NCBI RefSeq assembly: GCF_036014175.1
Contig: NZ_CP107917.1
Location: 4,402,001 to 4,466,000 of the forward strand
Direction of reading: 5' to 3'
Length of the DNA: 64,000 bases
Source: Streptomyces sp. NBC_00443
GTDB taxonomy: Bacteria; Actinomycetota; Actinomycetes; Streptomycetales; Streptomycetaceae
The position numbers were made by a program, and so were the translations under genes. This document shows positions 42,262-50,549 of this stretch, in pieces (the stretch's first letter is position 1; each line of letters begins with the position of its first letter). The notes under the pieces are model-generated. The model saw only the letters and a program-made list of their open reading frames with translations. It did no database searches and was not told where the DNA came from.

Positions 42262-43056
42262 TCAGCGACGCGGCGCCGTCAGCCCCAGCATCCGGTCCTT
42301 GAGCGCCGGGAACTGATCCCGTGTCACCGCGACCTTCCCCGGGTCGAACTCCACCGTCAGGACCTGCTCCCCCGCACCGGCCTGCGCCAGCACCTCGCCC
42401 CACGGATCGACCACGATCGAGTGACCGGCCTGTGGAACTCCCGCGTGCGTCCCGGCCGTTCCACAGGCAAGCACGAACGCCTGGTTCTCCACCGCCCGCG
42501 CCTGAGCCAGCAGCGTCCAGTGCGCCCGGCGGCGCTCCGGCCAGCCCGCCGGAATGACCAGGGTCTCGGCGCCGGCGTCGACGAGGCCGCGGAAGAGTTC
42601 GGGGAATCGGAGGTCGTAGCAGGTGGCCACACCCAGGGTCGTCCCGGGCAGCCGGACCGTCACCAGTTCCTCGCCCGCGCCCATGAGCACCGCCTCGCCC
42701 TTGTCGAAGCCGAAGCGATGGATCTTGCGGTACGCGGCGGCCAGATCACCGGAGGGGGAGAAGACCAGAGAGGTGTTGTAGAGCGGCCCTTCGGGGTCAC
42801 GCTCAGGGATCGAGCCGGCGTGCAGCCACACGCCCGCGTCGCTCGCGGCCTTCGCCATCGCCTCGTACGTCGGCCCTTCGAGCGGCTCGGCCTCGCTGCC
42901 GAACTCCTCGTAGGCGAACGCCCCGGTGGTCCACAGCTCGGGCAGCACGACCAGATCCGCACCCGCCTGGTCCCGCACCAGCGAGGCGACCCTCACCCGA
43001 CGCGATTCGACCGATTCGTCCTCATTGACGTCGATCTGAAGCAGAGAGGCGCGCAC
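42262..43056 (-). CDS. Carbon-nitrogen hydrolase (nitrilase superfamily, Nit-like)
   Basis: 264 aa. The catalytic Glu-Lys-Cys triad is plain: VVLPELWTTG (Glu, about residue 41), YRKIHRFGF (Lys, about 109) and GVATCYDLRFPELFR (Cys, about 146). Length and motif context match Nit2/YafV-type omega-amidases, which hydrolyse alpha-ketoglutaramate or other small amides in repair. The start ATG 43056 gives a complete beta strand, RASLLQIDV. Cytoplasmic. No operon partners. Confidence 0.93.
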   Translation of the reverse strand: MRASLLQIDVNEDESVESRRVRVASLVRDQAGADLVVLPELWTTGAFAYEEFGSEAEPLEGPTYEAMAKAASDAGVWLHAGSIPERDPEGPLYNTSLVFSPSGDLAAAYRKIHRFGFDKGEAVLMGAGEELVTVRLPGTTLGVATCYDLRFPELFRGLVDAGAETLVIPAGWPERRRAHWTLLAQARAVENQAFVLACGTAGTHAGVPQAGHSIVVDPWGEVLAQAGAGEQVLTVEFDPGKVAVTRDQFPALKDRMLGLTAPRR

Positions 43057-43259
43057 ACTACCACCGTCCTGGCATTCGAGCGGTCCACACGGGCATCCAC
43101 GCGGGGCCTACGATCGTCACACGAAAGCACTGCCGGGGTGCCTCACAGCAGCGTAACTTAGCGTTTCAAGACACCCGCCGACAGCAGCCGCCGCCCACTG
43201 GCACCGCCGCCACAACTGCCCGCGTACCGACGTTCCAACCGCCGAGGGGTCCCGTTTCC

Positions 43260-44083
43260 GTGAGTCTGCATCCCACCCTCCAGCCCTACGCCGACGCCTG
43301 GACCCACTCCATCGAAGCGATATCCGAGCTGGTGACGCCGCTTGTGGAGGGCGAGTGGAATCGGCGCACGCCCTGCCCCGGCTGGTCGGTCCGCGACGTC
43401 GTGTCCCATGTCATCGGGCTGGACTGCGAGATGCTCGGCGACCCGCGTCCCATCCACACGCTTCCGCGCGACCTCTTCCACGTCACCAACGACAACCAGC
43501 GCTACATGGAGATGCAGGTCGACGTCCGCCGCCACCACACGGCGCCGGAGATGACCTCGGAGCTGGAGTACACGGTCATCCGCCGCAACCGCCAGCTGCG
43601 CAACGAGTCCCGCGACCCCGGCACGAAGGTGCGCGGCCCGCTCGGGGCGGAGCTCACTCTCGAGGAGTCGATGCGGACCCACGCGTTCGACATCTGGGTC
43701 CACGAGCAGGACCTGCGCGCGGCCCTCGGCCGCCCCGGCAACCTCGACTCCCCGGCGCGCACGTCGCCCGCGACGTGCTGCTGGCCAAGCTGCCCGACAT
43801 CGTCGCCACCAAGGCGGACGCGCCCCGCAGTTCGGCGATCGTGCTCGACGTGCACGGCCCGATCGAGTTCCTGCGCACCATCCGTATCGACATCCAGGGC
43901 CGCGGCACTCTCGAAACGGCCCCCGCGCTGGGCCCCGCCGCCACCCTCACCCTCGACTGGGAGACCTACGTCCGCCTGGCCTGCGGCCGCATCACGCCGG
44001 AGTCGGCGGCGGACCGGCTCAAGTCGGAGGGCGACGCGGACCTGACCGCGGCGATCCTGCGGAACTTCACGGTCACGCCGTAG
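43260..44083 (+). CDS. Mycothiol-dependent maleylpyruvate isomerase-like (DinB-fold) protein, one-base frameshift
   Basis: The N-terminal DinB/MDMPI domain is seen from GTG 43260: TPLVEGEWNRRTPCPGWSVRDVVSHVIG (metal-binding His) and MRTHAFDIWVHEQDLRAAL (His and Glu ligands). After GRPGNLDSP the frame turns to Cys/Pro-rich text, while the next frame continues naturally as GAHVARDVLLAKLPDIVATK through to FLRTIRIDIQGRG and RNFTVTP ending at 44083. Adding one G at 43754-43755 (CCCCGG to CCCCGGG) restores a protein of about 274 aa. The C-terminal half resembles the SCP2-like domain of the family. Probably a sequencing slip; the true gene would be intact. Confidence 0.82.
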
Positions 44084-44154
44084 GAGTCCGCAGGGCGCCG
44101 GGTGCCGCGAGGCGGCCGCCCGTTATTCGCTGTCCGCGGCAGGGGACGCGGGGT

Positions 44155-44170
44155 TAGCGTGCGTGCCGTG
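44155..44170 (+). promoter_or_regulatory. Leaderless promoter -10 box before a GTG start
   Basis: TAGCGT (44155-44160), 7 bases, then GTG (44168). This is the spacing of a leaderless transcript beginning on a GTG start codon, and it fixes the start of the methyltransferase gene. Confidence 0.55.
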
Positions 44171-44968
44171 ACTGACACGACAACTGAAAACGAGGCCGCC
44201 CCCGGCCCTCGTACCGACGAACCGCCCCGCCTCACCCGGTTGACCTTCCACGGTCCGCTGTCCGAGGCACGGGCGCAGGGTCTCGTCCAGCGGCTCACCC
44301 GTACGAAACCGATGTCGGTCCTCGACATCGGCTGTGGCTGGGGCGAGCTGATGCTGCGCGTCCTGGCTGCCGCGCCCGACGCGACAGGGGTCGGCATCGA
44401 CATCAAGGCCGAGGACCTCGTGCGCGGCCGCCGCCTTGCCGAGGCCCGAGGGCTGGCGCGCAGGGCCGAGTTCGTCGAGGAGTCCGCGGTCGGGACCTCA
44501 CGCGGTCCGGCCGACCTGGTCCTGTGCGTCGGGGCGAGCCAGGCCCTGAGCTCGGCCGAGCCGCCCCATCTCTACACCGACGCCCTGCGCGAACTGCGCC
44601 GCCTGGTCGCCGACGGCGGACGCGTGCTGCTCGGGGAGGGCTTCTGGCAGCGCACCCCGGCCCCTGCCGAACTGTCCGGCATGTGGCCCGGAGCCGCCCC
44701 CACCGACCACCACGACCTCGCCACCCTGCTCGACCTCGTGGTCGACGCCGGTTTCCGCCCGGAGTGGACGGAGACGGCGACCCTCGGCGAGTGGGAGGAG
44801 TTCGAGTCGGCGTACCAGGCGGACGTCGAGATCTGGCTGGCCGAGAACCCGGATCACCCGCTCGCGGCCGAGACGCGCGAGCGCCTCGACCGGCATCGCG
44901 CCCAGTGGATGAGCTACCGCGGGGTGCTGGGGATCGCCTACCTCACGCTCGTACCCGTGCGCGGCTGA
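44168..44968 (+). CDS. SAM-dependent methyltransferase (class I)
   Basis: 266 aa from GTG 44168. Motif I, SVLDIGCGWGELMLRVL (residues about 49-65), binds S-adenosylmethionine; GVGIDIKAEDLVRGRRL follows with the acidic residue for ribose; ADLVLCVGASQAL is motif II and GRVLLGEGFWQRTP motif III. The C-terminal part (Trp-rich) resembles small-molecule methyltransferases with FExxYQADVEIWL. Substrate unknown. It converges on the MFS gene with a 12-bp gap. Confidence 0.88.
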   Translation: MTDTTTENEAAPGPRTDEPPRLTRLTFHGPLSEARAQGLVQRLTRTKPMSVLDIGCGWGELMLRVLAAAPDATGVGIDIKAEDLVRGRRLAEARGLARRAEFVEESAVGTSRGPADLVLCVGASQALSSAEPPHLYTDALRELRRLVADGGRVLLGEGFWQRTPAPAELSGMWPGAAPTDHHDLATLLDLVVDAGFRPEWTETATLGEWEEFESAYQADVEIWLAENPDHPLAAETRERLDRHRAQWMSYRGVLGIAYLTLVPVRG

Positions 44969-44980
44969 CGCTCGGGCCGA

Positions 44981-46294
44981 CTACGCCGGTACGTGTACGG
45001 TCTCCACCCTGCTGGCGACCAGCCGTTCCCGCTCCCTGCGCGCCGCCTGCCTGCGCAGTCGCAGGATCTGGCTGACGCCCAGGGCCTGGAGGACGAACAC
45101 CGCCGAGAAGGCGACGGCGTAGTCGTCGCCCGTCGCGTCCAGCAGCACGCCGACCACGAACAGGGTCGTCATCGAGGCGACGAAACCACCCATGTTGGTG
45201 ATCCCGGACGCCGTCCCCTGACGCTCCGGCGGATTCGCCGGCCGCGCGAAGTCGAAGCCGAGCATCGAGGCGGGCCCGCACGCCCCGAGCACCGTGCACA
45301 GCACGATCAGCAGCCACATCGGCGCCGTCTCACCGGGCCAGGCCAGCGTCGTCGCCCACAGCACCGCCGTCGCCCCCACCGTGCCCAGCGCCAGCGGCAG
45401 CCGCGCCTCGTGGTGCCGGGCGACTACCTGGCCGTAGACCAGGCCCACGACCATGTTCGACAGGACGACGAGGGTGAGCAGTTCACCGGCCGTCGCCCGG
45501 GACAGCCCCTGCGCCTCCACCAGGAACGGCATGCCCCACAGCAGCAGGAACACCATCGCCGGGAACTGCGTCGTGAAGTGCACCCACAACCCGAGCCTTG
45601 TGCCGGGCTCCCGCCAGGACGCGGATATCTGGCGTCGTACATACGCCGACCCCTGGTGCGGCAGCGGCTCCGGCTCGTGCCCCTCGGGGTGGTCCTTCAG
45701 GAACAGGAGGAGCAGGACGAGTACGACGACACCGGCGGCCGCGCTGCCCGCGAACGCCGCCGTCCAGCCCACCCCGTGCAGCAGCCGCGCCAGAACGAGC
45801 GTGGAGACGAGGTTGCCCGCCATGCCCGCAAGGCCCGCGAGCTGCGCGATCAGCGGGCCGCGCCGGGCCGGGAACCAGCGGGTGCCGAGCCGCAGCACGC
45901 TGATGAAGGTCATCGCGTCGCCGCAGCCCAGCAGCGCGCGCGAGGCGAGGGCCGTGCCGTACGACGGCGAGAAGGCGAAGCCGAGTTGGCCCGCGGTGAA
46001 CAGCACCACGCCGATGGTCAGCACCTTCTTGGTGCCGAGCCGGTCGACCAGCAGGCCGACGGGTATCTGCATGCCCGCGTACACGAGCAGTTGGAGGATC
46101 GAGAACGTCGACAGGGCCGAGGCGTTCACGTCGAAGCGGTCCGCCGCGTCGAGGCCGGCGACCCCTAGGGACGTACGGAAGATGACGGCGACGAAGTAGA
46201 CCGAGACGCCTGTGCCCCAGATGGCGACGGCGCGGCGGCCGCCTGGGGGTGCCCCCTCTGGGGGAGGACCGCCCGGCAACGCGGCAGCCTTCAT
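44981..46294 (-). CDS. MFS transporter
   Basis: 437 aa, twelve helices, cytoplasmic start with a Pro/Gly-rich stretch. Family motifs: VGLLVDRLGTKKVLTIGVVLF (motif A, residues about 75-95), LLGCGDAMTFISVLRLGTRWF and a later GFDFARPANPPERQGTASGITNMGGFVAS. It resembles putative tartrate/sugar-phosphate-type MFS carriers, substrate unknown. Its start overlaps the stop of the upstream GntR gene by 4 bp (ATGA), so the two form one operon and the regulator probably controls the transporter. Confidence 0.9.
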   Translation of the reverse strand: MKAAALPGGPPPEGAPPGGRRAVAIWGTGVSVYFVAVIFRTSLGVAGLDAADRFDVNASALSTFSILQLLVYAGMQIPVGLLVDRLGTKKVLTIGVVLFTAGQLGFAFSPSYGTALASRALLGCGDAMTFISVLRLGTRWFPARRGPLIAQLAGLAGMAGNLVSTLVLARLLHGVGWTAAFAGSAAAGVVVLVLLLLFLKDHPEGHEPEPLPHQGSAYVRRQISASWREPGTRLGLWVHFTTQFPAMVFLLLWGMPFLVEAQGLSRATAGELLTLVVLSNMVVGLVYGQVVARHHEARLPLALGTVGATAVLWATTLAWPGETAPMWLLIVLCTVLGACGPASMLGFDFARPANPPERQGTASGITNMGGFVASMTTLFVVGVLLDATGDDYAVAFSAVFVLQALGVSQILRLRRQAARRERERLVASRVETVHVPA

Positions 46295-46953
46295 CGCTCC
46301 TCACCCCGCGCCAGATGCGAGAACCAGCCGATGTGCCGGTGGACCAGCCCGACGGCCTCCTCGGCGTCCCCGGAACGCAGGGCCCGCAGGATCTCCTCGT
46401 GCTCGACGAGGGTCTTGGCGATCCGGTCGGGGTGGGAGTGCAGGACTGCCACGCCCATGCGCAGCTGCCGGTCGCGCAGTTGGTCGTAGAGCCGCGACAG
46501 GATCTCGTTGCCGCCGCTGCGGACGATCTCCGCGTGGAAGCACCGGTCGGTGACGGCGGCCCCGGCGAGATCACCGGCGGCGGCCTGTTCCTTCTGCCGG
46601 GCGAGCAGTTCCTCCAGGCGCTCGATGAGCCCGGGGGGCGCGGGGACGGCCTTGCGCGCCGCGTGCTCCTCGACGAGCATCCGCGTCTCCACCACGTCCT
46701 TGATCTCCTGTGCGGAGACCGGCAGAACCAGTGCGCCCTTCTTCGGGTAGAGCTTGATCAGCCCTTCGACCTCCAGCCGCAGCAGCGCCTCCCGCACCGG
46801 AGTGCGCGAGACACCTACGGCCTGGGCGAGCTCGCCCTCGGTGAGCAGAGTGCCGCCCTCGTAACGGCGGTCCAGGACGCCCTGTTTGACGTGGGTGTAG
46901 ACGCGGTCGGCGGCGGGGGGCTGCTTGAGCGTGGCGGGCGGGGCGGAAGGCAT
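46291..46953 (-). CDS. GntR-family regulator, FCD type
   Basis: 220 aa from ATG 46953. The N-terminal HTH (residues about 10-75) is GGTLLTEGELAQAVGVSRTPVREALLRLEVEGLI, exactly the GntR pattern. The FCD effector domain follows with three conserved His residues expected to bind a metal (RCFHAEIVR, HEEILRAL, VHRHIGWF). TATGCT 6 bases before the ATG fits a leaderless start. It is coupled by 4 bp to the MFS gene, so the ligand may be the transported metabolite or its product. Confidence 0.93.
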   Translation of the reverse strand: MPSAPPATLKQPPAADRVYTHVKQGVLDRRYEGGTLLTEGELAQAVGVSRTPVREALLRLEVEGLIKLYPKKGALVLPVSAQEIKDVVETRMLVEEHAARKAVPAPPGLIERLEELLARQKEQAAAGDLAGAAVTDRCFHAEIVRSGGNEILSRLYDQLRDRQLRMGVAVLHSHPDRIAKTLVEHEEILRALRSGDAEEAVGLVHRHIGWFSHLARGEER

Positions 46954-47162
46954 GGCCACAGCATAGATACAACACGTACGCATGGCGGTCGGCGTCCACC
47001 ATGCGGACCCCAAAAGGGATCCCCGGGCAAAGAAGCGGCACCTGCCGCAACTGGTGCACAACCTTCTGTGTTAATTACGTGTCACACACGTGCGGCCCCA
47101 CTTTCTTCCCCCTCCAACTCGGCCGCACTTTCGGGGCATTCGACGCAATCGGGGTATTTAAG

Positions 47163-48065
47163 TTGATAACCGCCACCAAGGGCCTCCGCGTCCGCAGAGC
47201 CGCAGCCGCCGCCGTCACGACCGGCGCCGTGCTCGTGACCGGAGCCCTCACCGCGGCTCCCGCGCAGGCCGTGACGGCACCCTCCATCACCGCCAAGGGC
47301 GGGTACCTGATGAACAGCGCGACCGGCACGACGCTCTTCACCAAGGCCGCTGACACCAAGAGGCTCACCGCCTCCACCACGAAGATCATGACGGCGAAGG
47401 TCGTTCTGTCGCAGTCGAACCTGAACCTGGACACCAAGGTGACGATCAAGAAGGAGGTCAGCGACTACATGGTCCGCAAGGGCTACCCGTCGACTGCCCG
47501 CCTGATCGTCGGCGACAAGGTGACCGTCCGTCAGCTGCTCTACGGGATGATGCTGCCGTCCGGCTGTGACGCGGCGATGGCCCTCGCAGACAAGTTCGGT
47601 TCCGGCTCGACCGTCGCCGCCCGCACCAAGAGCTTCATCGGCAAGATGAACACCATGGCCAAGAGCCTGGGCATGACGAACACGAAGTTCGACTCGTTCG
47701 ACGGCATAAGCAACGGCTCCAACGCCTCGACGCCGCGAGACCTGACGAAGCTCGCCCGCAGCGTGATGAAGAGCTCCACGTTCAAGACCGTCGTGAAGAC
47801 CAAGTCGTACACGGCCAAGACCATCACGAAGACCGGTTCCACCCGCACGATGGCGGCGTGGACGAACACCAACACCCTGCTCGGCTGGAACGGCACGCTC
47901 GGCATCAAGACGGGCTCCGGCACCGAGGCCAAGTACTGCCTGGTCTTCGCCGCCACGAAGAACGGCGAGCAGGTCATGGGCGCCGTGCTGACCGCCTCCT
48001 CGGAGGCCAACCGCACGGCGGACGTGAAGAAGCTGATCAACTACGGCTACGCCCGCATCAGCTGA
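47163..48065 (+). CDS. Serine DD-transpeptidase/carboxypeptidase, Streptomyces K15 type
   Basis: 300 aa from TTG 47163; no better start lies in frame. A signal peptide (TTGAVLVTGALTAAPAQA, cleaved before VTAPS) exports it to the cell wall, where it cross-links or trims peptidoglycan. Active-site motifs: STTKIM (Ser nucleophile and Lys, about residue 70), SGC in place of SxN (about 128-130) and KTG in GIKTGSGTEAK. The SGC variant matches the K15 DD-transpeptidase, in which Cys replaces Asn, so weak penicillin deacylation and transpeptidase preference are expected. The mature protein is unusually rich in Lys and Thr. Confidence 0.9.
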   Translation: MITATKGLRVRRAAAAAVTTGAVLVTGALTAAPAQAVTAPSITAKGGYLMNSATGTTLFTKAADTKRLTASTTKIMTAKVVLSQSNLNLDTKVTIKKEVSDYMVRKGYPSTARLIVGDKVTVRQLLYGMMLPSGCDAAMALADKFGSGSTVAARTKSFIGKMNTMAKSLGMTNTKFDSFDGISNGSNASTPRDLTKLARSVMKSSTFKTVVKTKSYTAKTITKTGSTRTMAAWTNTNTLLGWNGTLGIKTGSGTEAKYCLVFAATKNGEQVMGAVLTASSEANRTADVKKLINYGYARIS

Positions 48066-48078
48066 CCTCCAAGTACTG

Positions 48079-48120
48079 AGCGAAAGGGGCGGCCACTCGA
48101 CAGGGGCCGCCCCTTTCGCT
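48079..48120. terminator. 16-bp hairpin between converging DD-peptidase and bkd genes
   Basis: AGCGAAAGGGGCGGCC and GGCCGCCCCTTTCGCT pair perfectly around a 10-base loop. It lies 13 bp after the peptidase stop and 12 bp after the E2 stop on the other strand, so it can end both transcripts. Confidence 0.9.
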
Positions 48121-48132
48121 ACCTCCCGTGGC

Positions 48133-49548
48133 TCACGCCCAGGTGATCAGCCGCTTCGGCTGCTCCAGGATCGCCGCCACGTCCGCCAGCACCTTGGAGC
48201 CCAGCGCACCGTCCACCAGCCGGTGGTCGAAGCTGAGCGCCAGCGTCGTGACCTGACGCGGCTTCACCTTGCCCTTGTGGACCCAGGGCTGGAGCTTGAT
48301 CGCGCCGACCGCGAGGATCGCGGACTCGCCGGGGTTCAGGATCGGGGTGCCGGTGTCGACGCCGAAGACGCCGACGTTGGTGATGGTGACCGTGCCGCCC
48401 TGCATCGCGCCGGGGGTGGTCTTGCCGTCCCGAGCCGTCGACACCAGCTCACCGAGCGCCTCGGCCAGTTGCGGGAGCGTCCTGGCGTGGGCGTCCTTGA
48501 TGTTCGGGACGATCAGGCCGCGCGGGGTCGCCGCCGCGATGCCCAGGTTGACGTAGTGCTTCTGCACGATCTCCTGGTTCGCCTCGTCCCAGGACGCGTT
48601 CACGTCCGGGTTGCGCTTGATCGCGACCAGCAGGGCCTTGGAGATCAGCAGCAGGGGGTTCACCCGCAGGCCCGTGAACTCCTTGTCCTCCTTGAGCTCC
48701 TCGACCAGCTTCATCGTGCGCGTCACGTCCACCGTCACGAACTCCGTGACATGCGGCGCCGTGAACGCCGACCCGACCATCGCCGCCGCCGTCGCCTTGC
48801 GCACGCCCTTGACCGGGACACGGGTCTCACGGGCCGTGTCGTACGTGGCCGCGGCCATCGGCGCCGGGGCGGCAGCCGGGGTGGCCGGGGCCGCCTGGGG
48901 CACCGGCTCGGCGGCCGGCGCGGACGGGGCCACCGCCGCGTGGACGTCCTCGCGCGTGATGATGCCGTCGGGGCCGGTCGGAGTGACCGTGGCCAGGTCG
49001 ACGCCCAGGTCCTTCGCCAGCTTGCGCACCGGCGGCTTCGCCAGCGGACGGTCGGACGTCACCGCCGGCGCGGGGCCGTGGCCGTTCAGCTCGGACTGCA
49101 GTGCCTGCGCCGCCGTCGAGGGCTCCTGCTGCGGGACGTCGGCACCCTTGCGCGGGCGGCGCTTCGTCGAGGTCTGGGCCACGCCGTAGCCGACCAGGAC
49201 CGGCTGGCGGCCCGAGCCCTCCGGCTTGGGCTCCTCCCGAGCGGCCTCCGGCTGCGCGGCCGGTGCCGGAGCGGCCGGCGCCGCCCCGCCCGCCAGGTCC
49301 ACCGCGATGATCGCCGTGCCGACGTCCACCGTGGTGCCCTCGGGGAAGCGCAGCTCGCGGACCACCCCGTCGTACGGGATGGGCAGCTCGACGGCCGCCT
49401 TGGCCGTCTCGACCTCGCAGACCACCTGGCCGTCGGTGACCGTGTCGCCCGGCTGGACGTACCACTTGAGGATCTCGGCCTCGGTGAGTCCCTCGCCCAC
49501 ATCGGGCATCTTGAACTCACGCACGGACGCTTCCGTCATCGTCGTCAC
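48133..49548 (-). CDS. bkdC: Branched-chain 2-oxoacid dehydrogenase E2 (dihydrolipoyl acyltransferase)
   Basis: 471 aa from GTG 49548, which has GAGGAG at ideal spacing; ATG 49539 is possible. The lipoyl domain (residues about 10-85) carries the lipoylated Lys in EVETAKAAVE. After an Ala/Pro/Glu linker, the peripheral-subunit-binding domain is PPVRKLAKDLGVDLATV with GRDGI-like GPDGIITREDV (about 178-215). The catalytic acyltransferase domain (about 245-470) has DVNASW, GIAAATPRGLIVP and the active-site FDHRLVDGA. It transfers acyl groups derived from branched-chain amino acids to CoA, giving starter units for branched fatty acids and polyketides. Last gene of the operon. Confidence 0.93.
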   Translation of the reverse strand: MTTMTEASVREFKMPDVGEGLTEAEILKWYVQPGDTVTDGQVVCEVETAKAAVELPIPYDGVVRELRFPEGTTVDVGTAIIAVDLAGGAAPAAPAPAAQPEAAREEPKPEGSGRQPVLVGYGVAQTSTKRRPRKGADVPQQEPSTAAQALQSELNGHGPAPAVTSDRPLAKPPVRKLAKDLGVDLATVTPTGPDGIITREDVHAAVAPSAPAAEPVPQAAPATPAAAPAPMAAATYDTARETRVPVKGVRKATAAAMVGSAFTAPHVTEFVTVDVTRTMKLVEELKEDKEFTGLRVNPLLLISKALLVAIKRNPDVNASWDEANQEIVQKHYVNLGIAAATPRGLIVPNIKDAHARTLPQLAEALGELVSTARDGKTTPGAMQGGTVTITNVGVFGVDTGTPILNPGESAILAVGAIKLQPWVHKGKVKPRQVTTLALSFDHRLVDGALGSKVLADVAAILEQPKRLITWA

Positions 49549-49558
49549 GACCCTCTCC

Positions 49559-50548
49559 TCAGTACGCCAGGGCACGGTCGACGGCGTCGAGCACCCGGTC
49601 CAGGCCCGGCAGGTACTCCTCCTCCAGGCGCGCCGGCGGATACGGGGCGTGATAGCCGCCCACCCGCAGCACCGGGGCCTCCAGGTGGTAGAAGCAGCGC
49701 TCCGTGATCCGGGCGGCGATCTCCGCGCCCGAGCCGAAGAACACCGGGGCCTCGTGGACCACCACCAGACGGCGGGTCTTCTCGACCGACGTCTGGATCG
49801 AGTCGAAGTCCAGAGGGGAGACCGAGCGCAGGTCCAGGACCTCCAGGTTCCGGCCCTCCTCGGCGGCCGCGGCGGCGACCTCCTGGCAGAGCTTGACCAT
49901 CGGGCCGTACGCGGCCAGCGTGAGGTCCGTGCCCTCGCGGACGACCCGCGCCTTGTGCAGCGGGCCCGGGATCGCCTCGGTGCTGACCTCGCCCTTGTCC
50001 CAGTAGCGCCGCTTGGGCTCGAAGAAGATCACCGGGTCGTCGCTCTGGATGGCCTGCTGCATCATCCAGTACGCGTCCGACGCGTTGGACGGCGAGACGA
50101 TCTTCAGGCCCGCCACGTGCGCGAAGAGGGACTCGGGGGACTCGCTGTGGTGCTCGACCGCGCCGATGCCGCCGCCGTAGGGGATGCGGACGACGACCGG
50201 GAGCTTGACCTTGCCCAGCGAGCGCGCGTGCATCTTCGCGAGCTGCGTGACGATCTGGTCGTAGGCCGGGAAGACGAAGCCGTCGAACTGGATCTCCACC
50301 ACGGGGCGGTAGCCGCGCAGGGCCAGGCCGATCGCGGTGCCCACGATGCCCGACTCGGCCAGCGGGGTGTCGATGACCCGGCTCTCGCCGAAGTCCTTCT
50401 GCAGGCCGTCGGTGACCCGGAAGACGCCGCCGAGCTTGCCGACGTCCTCGCCCATGATGAGGACCTTGGGGTCCGCGTCGAGCGCGTGCCGCAGCGATTC
50501 GTTGATCGCCTTGGCAAGAGCCATGCTCTTGACTGTCTCCGCTGCCAT
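49559..50548 (-). CDS. bkdB: Branched-chain 2-oxoacid dehydrogenase E1 beta subunit
   Basis: 329 aa. It resembles transketolase central-domain beta chains: MGEDVGKLGGVFRVTDGL, IDTPLAESGIVGTAIGLAL, the conserved FDGFVFPAYDQIVTQLAK, and PYGGGIGAVEHHSESPES with catalytic His residues. The C-terminal transketolase domain has LDLRSVSPLD and VHEAP. With the alpha chain it decarboxylates branched-chain 2-oxoacids using thiamine diphosphate. The gene starts one base after the stop of the alpha chain (TGACATG) and ends 10 bp before the E2 start, so all three genes are coupled. Confidence 0.95.
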   Translation of the reverse strand: MAAETVKSMALAKAINESLRHALDADPKVLIMGEDVGKLGGVFRVTDGLQKDFGESRVIDTPLAESGIVGTAIGLALRGYRPVVEIQFDGFVFPAYDQIVTQLAKMHARSLGKVKLPVVVRIPYGGGIGAVEHHSESPESLFAHVAGLKIVSPSNASDAYWMMQQAIQSDDPVIFFEPKRRYWDKGEVSTEAIPGPLHKARVVREGTDLTLAAYGPMVKLCQEVAAAAAEEGRNLEVLDLRSVSPLDFDSIQTSVEKTRRLVVVHEAPVFFGSGAEIAARITERCFYHLEAPVLRVGGYHAPYPPARLEEEYLPGLDRVLDAVDRALAY

Positions 50549-50549
50549 G

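Noticed and set aside
47085..47162. N-terminal extension of the DD-transpeptidase starting near 47001
   Set aside because: It would bury the signal peptide behind about 54 residues; TTG 47163 gives a proper signal sequence.
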